Positions 16,964 through 23,464 of a stretch of 23,464 nucleotides of DNA are shown here, piece after piece; the first letter of the stretch is position 1, and every line of letters begins with the position of its first letter. The stretch is from an uncultured Sutterella sp. (GTDB taxonomy: Bacteria; Pseudomonadota; Gammaproteobacteria; Burkholderiales; Burkholderiaceae_F). The stretch lies in contig CAKQKT010000016.1 of the NCBI GenBank assembly GCA_934249275.1, positions 1-23,464 of the forward strand, given 5' to 3'. A model generated the notes under the pieces. It was not told where the DNA came from. It saw only the letters and a program-made list of their open reading frames with translations, and did no database searches. Position numbers and translations under genes: made by a program.

Positions 16964-18694
16964 TCACGGCCAACGTGCCGTCTGCAATTGTCTGGCCGCC
17001 ATGTCGGCTGTTTCGAGCAATGCATCAAACAGAGGTGCTTCCCAATGGACTTTGGGAAGCGAAGTGCGTGTAAGTGCAATTTCTGCTTCTACGATGAATC
17101 GCGATGGTGCGAGCGATGCCAGCAAAAGCCAGTTGTCGAAGATGCGGCCGCGAGAAGCGTGAAGTATGTCGGCGGACGGAATCGAGTCCGATTTGCAGCC
17201 GTTTTCTCGTGCATCAGCCGGCATCAGATTCCAAAGATCATTGCAATGAAACCTTGCCCAGGGAAGCATGTGGTCAATGGCAAGCCTCTGAGGCGTGAGG
17301 GGCCTGCCGCTCCAGACGCTGGGCAGAACTTTTTGGGAAAGTGCTGTTTTGTAGGCGGTTGTGGCGAAGGCGGTGTCGCGTGCGAATGCCGGCGGTAAAA
17401 GTCGAACGATGATGTCGGCTTGTGTAAAGGCATCTCTGACGATCGTCAGAGATTCGAAACGTGCGGAAAGTCTCGCCCATTCAAGAATCAGGCTGTCTTC
17501 CAACCATGGCGCGATTCGATTGAGTTCCAGCCAGAGTTCGGCTGGAAAGGCTATTAGGCCGTACCGGTCGACGAGCGAACGTCGTCCGTCAAAGGCCGGT
17601 CGGCGACCGTGGTGAGAAGGGATATAGCTGAAGACTGGGTGATTCTTTTCATCTCTGATGTACTGCACCGGGCCTTTGAGGGCGGTTGTCACGACGTCGT
17701 CGAAAAGCTGTTTAAGGACGGCCGTTTGATTGGCTGGTCGTGCGACGTCCCGCATCATGGATTCGTAAATTCCGTATTGATTCCGACAGGCCGACATGGC
17801 GAGGTCAAGAGCCGTCTTGAAGCCGAGTTCGCGATTCTGATGAATTTGCCTTGGCATCCTGGAGCCGCAGCCGAGCTGCCAGTAGTCGCGAACCCATCGT
17901 TCTGCAATGAGACCGAGCGGAATCAGAGCTTTTCCTTTGTCAAATCTGACGCATCGCGGCATCGTGCGGTTGATGTCGCAGAGAGCGCGAAGCAAGGCAA
18001 GCTTGTAGGTTGAGGTTTTGGCATCCTTTTCAAGGATCTGGCGAAGGCGCTTGTTGCTTCGTTCGCTTTTGGAGTCTCTCAAAAAGACGAAGGATGCCCA
18101 GCGGCATTGGTATTCCGGAGAGCCCGTATTGTCCAAAAGATTCTGAAAAGCGAGACGAAAGCCCATTCGCTCGAAGAGCGTGATGTAGTCAAGCGCGTCG
18201 CGAACGAAGGTCTTTCTGTCGGGATCGCCCTTATGGTCGAGCGGCACGATGACGATCAGGGTGCCTGAGTCAGATGCGGCGCGCTCCATGAAGGAGGCGG
18301 TTTCGTAAAGCTCGTGATCGGAAAGATGCTGAAGCATGCCGCAGGTGTAGACGGCGTCGAATCGTGAGGAATCGCAGGCGAAAAGTCTTTCTTCGGAAGA
18401 TTTGTCCGGTGGAAGACTGAGTGGCGTGAAGGAAGGAGACTGTGCGCCGAGCATGGCTTGAGCCTTGTCTTTGGCGCGCTTCAGCATTGTTTCACTGCCG
18501 TCTGTTGCGGTGACCTGAGCGCCGAGCCGGGTCATGAAGCGTGCGTCGCGGCCCGACCCGCAACCGAGTTCAAGAACGCGGGAGCCGTCCGGAATCCAGC
18601 GTGAGAGCAGCGATTGAATGTCCTTGGACGGCTGTCCCTCATATCTTTCGAAGAAGATGTCGGCATGGGTTTCGTAGGCGGACGGCATTGGCAT
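16964..18694 (-). CDS. SAM methyltransferase fused to a C-terminal HNH nuclease
   Basis: The 576-residue protein has two recognisable ends. Residues about 5-205 are a class I SAM methyltransferase: motif I VLELGCGSGRDAR at 40-52, the acidic TATDGSE with Asp65, and FDAVYTCGMLQHLSD at 112-126. It resembles TehB/UbiE-like enzymes and lacks the (D/N)PP(Y/F) motif of DNA amino-methyltransferases. The middle (about 210-465) has no domain I can name; TYKLALLRALCD at 229-240 is notable. At 473-506 is an HNH motif, IDHMLPW with Asp474-His475, Asn489 in DLWNL, Asn498, and KSD at 501-503. This pattern is like the Cas9 HNH core and retains the catalytic residues. The ATG has GAGGAA six bases upstream and sits ten bases after the flavoprotein stop, so the two are probably co-transcribed. 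A defence role is plausible but unproven. Confidence 0.85.
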   Translation of the reverse strand: MPMPSAYETHADIFFERYEGQPSKDIQSLLSRWIPDGSRVLELGCGSGRDARFMTRLGAQVTATDGSETMLKRAKDKAQAMLGAQSPSFTPLSLPPDKSSEERLFACDSSRFDAVYTCGMLQHLSDHELYETASFMERAASDSGTLIVIVPLDHKGDPDRKTFVRDALDYITLFERMGFRLAFQNLLDNTGSPEYQCRWASFVFLRDSKSERSNKRLRQILEKDAKTSTYKLALLRALCDINRTMPRCVRFDKGKALIPLGLIAERWVRDYWQLGCGSRMPRQIHQNRELGFKTALDLAMSACRNQYGIYESMMRDVARPANQTAVLKQLFDDVVTTALKGPVQYIRDEKNHPVFSYIPSHHGRRPAFDGRRSLVDRYGLIAFPAELWLELNRIAPWLEDSLILEWARLSARFESLTIVRDAFTQADIIVRLLPPAFARDTAFATTAYKTALSQKVLPSVWSGRPLTPQRLAIDHMLPWARFHCNDLWNLMPADARENGCKSDSIPSADILHASRGRIFDNWLLLASLAPSRFIVEAEIALTRTSLPKVHWEAPLFDALLETADMAARQLQTARWP

Positions 18695-18704
18695 GGCGGA
18701 TTCC

Positions 18705-20126
18705 TCAGAGTTCGACGATGCGGCCCGGATTGAGTCGATTGTCTGGGTCGAATGCTCTCTTCAGGGCGCGCATGGCGGCAAGCTCTACAGGCGTTTTGGT
18801 TCGCTTGATTTCTTGCGTTTTAAGACTGCCGACGCCGTGTTCTGCGGCAATGGAGCCGCCGACAGCCAAAACACGGTCGTGAACGAGTCGGTGAATGGCT
18901 TCCTCATGCGCAAAGGCAGTGCTGGCGGGACCGACGTTGAAATGCAGGTTGCCGTCGCCGTAATGGCCGAAAATCGAAGGCTCGACACCCGGGAAGGCTT
19001 CGTGCAGGGCGCGGTTTGTTTCCTCGATGAATGTGACCAGACTGGAGCGCGGAACACTGATGTCGTGCTTGACGTTTCCGCCCTGGCGCTTGACGGCGGA
19101 GGGAATGGTCTCGCGGCATTGCCAGAAGGCTTCGCGGTCGGACTCGCTCTTGCTTACGGCGCCGTCCATAATTATTCCGTTTTCCAAGAGCGGTGCCAGA
19201 ACTGCTTCAAGTTCTTCGGAAGATTCGTCCGCATCCCGGCGCCAGTCGGAGATGTCGAGAAGAACCTGCCAGTCGGTGATCGAAACGGGAGGATTCAAGC
19301 CTGTGATGGCGGAAAGAGACTCCAGTGGCGTGCGGCCGATAAGCTCGAAGGCGGTAAGGCCGGGCCCGAAGGCTGACTCGAGTGTTTCAAAGAGCGTTTC
19401 GACGTCCTCAAGGCAGTGCGGCGTGATCCATGCGGAAACGATGGATTTGGGCATTGGCTCCAGCGACAGGACAGCTTCGGTGATGATGCCGAGCGTGCCT
19501 TCCGATCCGATGAAGACGTCGCGCAGGCTGTAGCCGGAGTTGTCCTTGCGAAGTCCCTTCATGAGGTTGAGAATTTTGCCCGAGGTCAGCACCACCTTGA
19601 GCCCGAGCACTTGGCGGCGTGCCATGCCGTAGCGAAGCACGTGAACGCCGCCGGCATTGGCGGCGATGACGCCGCCGATCTGGCACGAGCCTTCTGCTGC
19701 GAGCGACAGTGCCAGCAGGCGTCCGGCATCTGCTGCTGCCTTCTGAGCGTCCTGAAGCACGACGCCCGCTTCCAGCGTGATGGTATTGTTGACCGTGTCG
19801 ACGTTGAGAATGCGCTTCATGCGTCCAAGCTGCAGAATGAGCGTCCTTTGAGAAAGAGAATCCGGTAGGCCGGGTTCGGGCGTGGCGCCGCCGACATTGC
19901 TGGTGTTTCCTCCCTGAGGAATTACGACCAGGTCGTATCGGTCGGCAATTTCCATGACAAGTGAAACCTCTTGACTTGAGGCGGGGCGCACGATGGCCAG
20001 AGCCTGTCCTTGTCGGCGGCCTCGCCCGTCCAGTGCGGCGGCAGAAACGTCGACGGAATCAGTGATGAGGCCTGCTTCACCGAGAGTGGATCGCAGCGAG
20101 TCGAGTATTTCGTGAGCGGAGGTCAT
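18705..20126 (-). CDS. FAD-dependent D-2-hydroxyacid dehydrogenase (GlcD/D-LDH-like)
   Basis: The 473-residue flavoprotein belongs to the vanillyl-alcohol-oxidase-like superfamily that oxidises D-lactate, D-2-hydroxyglutarate, glycolate or similar acids. The FAD-binding half has IPQGGNTSNVGGATPE at 69-84, GSCQIGGVIAANAGG at 146-160 and GSEGTLGIITE at 207-217. The substrate half has KHDISVP at 353-359, GHYGDGNLHFNV at 387-398 (metal ligands likely His388 and His395), AAEHGVG at 427-433 and LNPGRIV at the end. There is no Fe-S domain fused. The exact substrate cannot be read from sequence. No good ribosome site precedes the ATG at 20126. It is followed ten bases later by the methyltransferase-HNH gene. 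Confidence 0.9.
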   Translation of the reverse strand: MTSAHEILDSLRSTLGEAGLITDSVDVSAAALDGRGRRQGQALAIVRPASSQEVSLVMEIADRYDLVVIPQGGNTSNVGGATPEPGLPDSLSQRTLILQLGRMKRILNVDTVNNTITLEAGVVLQDAQKAAADAGRLLALSLAAEGSCQIGGVIAANAGGVHVLRYGMARRQVLGLKVVLTSGKILNLMKGLRKDNSGYSLRDVFIGSEGTLGIITEAVLSLEPMPKSIVSAWITPHCLEDVETLFETLESAFGPGLTAFELIGRTPLESLSAITGLNPPVSITDWQVLLDISDWRRDADESSEELEAVLAPLLENGIIMDGAVSKSESDREAFWQCRETIPSAVKRQGGNVKHDISVPRSSLVTFIEETNRALHEAFPGVEPSIFGHYGDGNLHFNVGPASTAFAHEEAIHRLVHDRVLAVGGSIAAEHGVGSLKTQEIKRTKTPVELAAMRALKRAFDPDNRLNPGRIVEL

Positions 20127-20210
20127 GATGGGATGCGATTACAGTAAGAAGATGCCTCAATCATACCGTTGCTCGAAAAGGCGGTGAGCAGCAAGCGGAC
20201 GGTGCAAATG

Positions 20211-20241
20211 AAAAGAGCCCGAAGCTGAATGCTTCGGGCTC
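20211..20241 (-). terminator. Terminator of adk
   Basis: An 11-bp perfect stem (20215-20225 with 20231-20241) closes a 5-nt loop. On the minus strand it is followed by TTTT. It lies 26 bases past the adk stop and separates adk from the flavoprotein gene. Confidence 0.88.
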
Positions 20242-20266
20242 GGATGCGGTCGGCGAAAGTGCGGAA

Positions 20267-20959
<693 letters not shown>

Positions 20960-21003
20960 TTACCGGCGGCCTGCCGTCCGGGGGAACGGCGGTTAATAAT
21001 GAA

Positions 21004-21031
21004 ATTTTATCGCGAATCCTTTGGAATTCAA
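21004..21031 (-). promoter_or_regulatory. Likely sigma70 promoter of adk
   Basis: On the minus strand TTGAAT (21026-21031, 4 of 6) and TAAAAT (21004-21009, 5 of 6) are 16 bases apart. Transcription should start near 20997, leaving a leader of about 77 bases. That leader contains a GC-rich hairpin (GCCGG/CCGGC around the loop ACATTA). Its -35 box is only 14 bases beyond the kdsB stop, so adk can be made apart from kdsB. Confidence 0.6.
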
Positions 21032-21044
21032 AGACTGCGGAAAA

Positions 21045-21815
21045 TTAGACGGGAGTGCCCTTCTGGAAGATCTCGCGAACGCGGTCCAAATCTTCCTGCG
21101 TGTCAACGCCGGCCGGCAAGGCGGCGTCAAGAACCATGACGGCGATGCGTTCGCTGTAGTAAAGGGCGCGGAGCTGTTCGAGGCTTTCCAGCTTTTCCAG
21201 CGGCGCCTGCGGCAGGGTCGGGAAGCGGCGCAGGAATCCGGCACGGTAAGCGTAGAGGCCGAGGTGGTGCAGCGGAGCAAAGCCCTCAGGCAGGCTTTCC
21301 TTTGTTTCGCGGAAATGATCGCGGGGCCAGGGAATGGGTGCGCGCGAGAAAGTGAGGGCGGTGCCTCGATTGTCGAGCACAACCTTGACGACATTGGGGT
21401 TGAAGAAGCTCTCGACGTCGTGGATGGTGTGGGCGGCCGTGGCCATGGCGCAGTCGGGGCGAGAGGCGAGAAGAGCGGCCACGTCCCGGATGACGTTCAG
21501 AGGCATCAGAGGTTCGTCGCCCTGAAGATTGACGACGATTTCGTCGTCGGCGAGCCCGATTTTGGTGACAGCCTCGGCGAGTCGATCGGTGCCTGTCGGA
21601 TGGTGAGGATCCGTCATGATCACGTCAAGGCCGGCAGAGGCGCAGGCTTCGTAAACGGATGCGTCGTCCACGGCGACGACGACTCGGTCAGCGCCGCAGG
21701 AGAGCGCGCGTTCGGCCACGCGGACAATCATCGGCTTTCCGCAGATGTCGGCGAGCGGCTTGTCGGGAAGGCGCGACGACTTGAGGCGCGCCGGAATGAT
21801 CACGGTAAAGGACAT
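21045..21815 (-). CDS. kdsB: 3-deoxy-manno-octulosonate cytidylyltransferase (CMP-KDO synthetase)
   Basis: KdsB activates KDO with CTP to give CMP-KDO for the inner core of lipopolysaccharide. The 256-residue protein starts MSFTVIIPARLKSSRLPDKPL. The nucleotide-binding loop is PARLKSSRLPDKPL at 8-21, and NLQGDEPLM at 96-104 carries metal ligand Asp100. TGTDR and FSRAPIPWPRD are substrate-contact segments, and HHLGLYAYR completes the family pattern. The frame is open seven codons further upstream, overlapping the previous gene, but GAGG at 21821-21824 five bases before the ATG at 21815 and homology support this start. The gap to the upstream ycaR-like gene is only seven bases. Confidence 0.97.
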   Translation of the reverse strand: MSFTVIIPARLKSSRLPDKPLADICGKPMIVRVAERALSCGADRVVVAVDDASVYEACASAGLDVIMTDPHHPTGTDRLAEAVTKIGLADDEIVVNLQGDEPLMPLNVIRDVAALLASRPDCAMATAAHTIHDVESFFNPNVVKVVLDNRGTALTFSRAPIPWPRDHFRETKESLPEGFAPLHHLGLYAYRAGFLRRFPTLPQAPLEKLESLEQLRALYYSERIAVMVLDAALPAGVDTQEDLDRVREIFQKGTPV

Positions 21816-21822
21816 GAGAACC

Positions 21823-22041
21823 TCACTTGGGATCAAGCGCGGAGGAACGCTCGGAATAATGACGGGCTTCGTTGTCGCTCAGACTGCGGGCGGCGTTGCG
21901 CAACATCACGGGAATGTCGTGGCGGACTTCAAAAGCGAGACGGCAGCGAGGGCAGATGAGCTCGCGGCGCTCGCCGTCCCCCTGCAGAAGTCTTCCCTTG
22001 CAGACCGGGCAGACGATCATGTCGTTGAGTTTGGCAGACAT
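21823..22041 (-). CDS. ycaR: YcaR/Trm112-family small zinc-ribbon protein (UPF0434)
   Basis: The protein has 72 residues with two CxxC pairs (Cys11-Cys14 and Cys30-Cys33) that should bind one zinc. The segment LAFEVRHDIPVML is the family's conserved C-terminal strand. The N-terminus aligns with E. coli YcaR (LNDMIVCPVCKGRL against LLEIIACPVCNGKL). The role is unsettled: Trm112 proteins activate methyltransferases in archaea and eukaryotes, but a bacterial partner is not established. It is placed between lpxK and kdsB, as in other proteobacteria, seven bases ahead of kdsB. No strong ribosome site is visible before the ATG. Confidence 0.9.
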   Translation of the reverse strand: MSAKLNDMIVCPVCKGRLLQGDGERRELICPRCRLAFEVRHDIPVMLRNAARSLSDNEARHYSERSSALDPK

Positions 22042-22079
22042 TGTTCTCAGTATCCCTTTCGGAACGGATTAAAACCAAT

Positions 22080-22085
22080 ATTCTA
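22080..22085 (-). promoter_or_regulatory. Possible -10 box for ycaR-kdsB
   Basis: TAGAAT (5 of 6 to TATAAT) on the minus strand lies 38 bases before the ycaR ATG, just after the lpxK terminator. The region 17 bases further upstream reads GGTTCT and does not resemble a -35 box, so this is tentative. Confidence 0.3.
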
Positions 22086-22112
22086 CCGCCCGAAGAGGTT
22101 GAAGAACCATAT

Positions 22113-22157
22113 GAAAAGCGCCTCTGACCGCATCAATCATTGCGGGAGGCGCTTTTC
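22113..22157 (-). terminator. Terminator of lpxK
   Basis: A 12-bp perfect stem (22113-22124 with 22146-22157) encloses a second 5-bp stem (22128-22132 with 22141-22145) with an 8-nt loop. On the minus strand the 3' arm ends CTTTTC, giving a short U-tract within the stem. It lies 20 bases past the lpxK stop. Confidence 0.75.
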
Positions 22158-22177
22158 GGAAGGGCGGGTTTTAGGGC

Positions 22178-23212
22178 TCAGCGTCTGGCGGCCGCTTCGC
22201 GGGCGCGCTTGTCGATCAGGTCGATCAGATATGCGTCGAGCTTCACTTCGAGTCCAACAACCCAGATGCGCTTGTCTCCGGCGAGAGCCGGATTGCTGCG
22301 GCATTTCACGGCATCCTTGCCCGTGATGAAGATGATGTCTTCGCTTCGACCGGCAAAGGGGTTCACGGCAAAGTCGAAATGATCTCCAAGTTCAAGTTCG
22401 GCGCCGTCGATGTCGTGAGCGCGGATCATGGCAAAGAAGCGTCCCGGTGCGGCAATGCCGGCTGCGGAAAGCGGCTTCAGATGCTCGTTGTGAACCTTTT
22501 TGGACAGGTCGTCAATGAGAGCCGTTTTGCCGGTCGCAAGCTGAGTGCAGAGGCCGAAGCAGCTTGAGGCGGCAAAGCGCGGCGTGCGGCTTTCGACGAC
22601 GGCTTCGTTCGTCGTGTTGAGAACGATTGCATCCACCGTGTCCAGACGGGAGGGAGGCTCGCGCAGCGGGCCCGCCGGAAGAACCCAGCCGTTGCCCAGG
22701 CCTCGGGCTCCTACGACAGCGATTTCGACGTCGCGAGCCAGGGCGGCATGCTGAAGTCCGTCATCGCTGACGATGAGGTCCACTTCCGGATGCGCCTCAA
22801 GAAGTGCGCGGCCCGCTTCGAATCTGGCGCGGCCGACGGCGACGGGGACTTTCGTCTCGCGGGCGATGAGAAGCGGTTCGTCTCCGGCTTCGGAGGCAGG
22901 CGTATCTTCGTTGATCAGCCGAATGCCGTCATCGCGTCGGCCGAAGCCGCGGGAGATGACGCCGGGATGCCATCCGCGCGCCTGAAGTTCACGCACAAGC
23001 GTGATGGTTACGGGCGTCTTGCCTGTGCCGCCAACATAAATGTTGCCGACTACGACAACGGGAACAGGAAGACGGTTGGGCACGGTTCGCTCACGGCGAG
23101 AACGGCTCACGGCAAGAAAAACGAGGGAAAGCGGAGAAAGAAGCCAGGGCACGGGACCGCGTGCGGCCCATTGGCGGTGAGCCCAGGCTTCAAAGCCGGC
23201 GCGCCATGTCAT
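22178..23212 (-). CDS. lpxK: Tetraacyldisaccharide 4'-kinase LpxK
   Basis: LpxK phosphorylates the 4' position of the tetraacyldisaccharide-1-phosphate precursor of lipid A at the inner membrane. The 344-residue protein has an N-terminal hydrophobic segment at about 18-36 that anchors it. The P-loop GNIYVGGTGKTP lies at 56-67. SRGFGRR and the signature DDGLQHAALARDVEI follow, then GNGWVLPAGPLREPPSRL. The C-terminal half with GKDAVKC is typical. GAGGAGG at 23220-23226 lies seven bases before the ATG. In many relatives lpxK follows msbA or exbD; here no gene is visible in the 252 bases upstream. Confidence 0.97.
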   Translation of the reverse strand: MTWRAGFEAWAHRQWAARGPVPWLLSPLSLVFLAVSRSRRERTVPNRLPVPVVVVGNIYVGGTGKTPVTITLVRELQARGWHPGVISRGFGRRDDGIRLINEDTPASEAGDEPLLIARETKVPVAVGRARFEAGRALLEAHPEVDLIVSDDGLQHAALARDVEIAVVGARGLGNGWVLPAGPLREPPSRLDTVDAIVLNTTNEAVVESRTPRFAASSCFGLCTQLATGKTALIDDLSKKVHNEHLKPLSAAGIAAPGRFFAMIRAHDIDGAELELGDHFDFAVNPFAGRSEDIIFITGKDAVKCRSNPALAGDKRIWVVGLEVKLDAYLIDLIDKRAREAAARR

Positions 23213-23464
23213 GAGAAGGCCTCCTCAAGAACGCTCGGCTGTTGGAAAATGGAGGGACAAGCCCGGAGAAAAAACGAAAGTAAGGGTGTAGGGGGTGGTT
23301 TGTCGGACATGACAGTGATACAAGAGCGCAGGGATTTGCGCGGGAAGGGTAATGATAAACGGTTTTGCTCCATGGCGTGCGGGCTGGCAGGGCGAACGCT
23401 TACACATTTAGACTTGACAAACGATCATTCCTATAAATCATAAGAGTGGCAACTATTTAGCTTG
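23213..23464. other. Intergenic region upstream of lpxK, to window end
   Basis: No reading frame here looks real. Apart from the lpxK ribosome site, it holds a 5-bp hairpin (23326-23330 with 23337-23341). It also holds a plus-strand TTGACA at 23414-23419 followed by AT-rich DNA (TATAAA at 23432-23437, TCATAA at 23438-23443). The spacing to TATAAA is 12 bases and to TCATAA 18, so only the second could form a sigma70 promoter. It would read out of the window to the right. A minus-strand TATCAT at 23350-23355 could be a -10 for lpxK but has no good partner. Confidence 0.4.

Noticed and set aside
16964..18694. Classical type II restriction-modification fusion
   Set aside because: The methyltransferase half lacks the (D/N)PP(Y/F) and the C5-cytosine PC motifs, so it is unlikely to methylate DNA in the usual way.
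23414..23437. TTGACA followed by TATAAA as a sigma70 promoter
   Set aside because: The gap is only 12 bases, far too short. TCATAA at the 18-base position is a weaker alternative.

Overview
The window is chromosomal DNA from a Gram-negative bacterium, most likely a betaproteobacterium of the order Burkholderiales. The protein sequences and the GC-rich codon use would suit the Sutterellaceae, but I cannot fix the genus. Supporting points are the lipid A/KDO genes lpxK and kdsB, the proteobacterial gene orders rarA-serS and lpxK-ycaR-kdsB-adk, and a rimP-nusA-infB-rbfA-truB-typA series. Almost everything is housekeeping. I see no insertion sequence, prophage, CRISPR array or rRNA.

The left part (1-15460) is transcribed rightward. 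It opens with rarA and serS, then a tRNA-Ser(CGA) gene, then scpB-rluB. Next comes a 420-base stretch without a protein gene. This stretch appears to hold a roughly 225-nt small RNA with its own sigma70-like promoter and a textbook terminator, then an attenuator-like hairpin just before rimP. The translation/transcription operon rimP-nusA-infB-rbfA-truB-typA-ychJ follows and ends at a strong terminator at 14411-14440. dusA stands alone after it.

The right part (15520-23212) is transcribed leftward and meets dusA at a bidirectional terminator. In order of transcription it holds lpxK, a ycaR/Trm112-like zinc protein, kdsB, adk, a D-2-hydroxyacid dehydrogenase-type flavoprotein, a SAM methyltransferase fused to an HNH nuclease, and a putative Tat-exported lipoprotein of unknown function. 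lpxK, kdsB and probably ycaR belong to the lipopolysaccharide block. The last three genes are the only accessory-looking part.

The genes fit together mainly around making ribosomes and translating: SerRS with an adjacent cognate tRNA, 23S rRNA and tRNA modification (rluB, truB, dusA), 30S assembly (rimP, rbfA), initiation (infB), ribosome-associated GTPase (typA) and transcription elongation (nusA). The points most worth a second look are: (1) the methyltransferase-HNH fusion at 16964-18694, whose HNH motif keeps all catalytic residues; (2) the unassigned small RNA at 5248-5473; (3) two places where a promoter -35 box sits in the apical loop of the preceding terminator; (4) structured leaders before rimP and infB.
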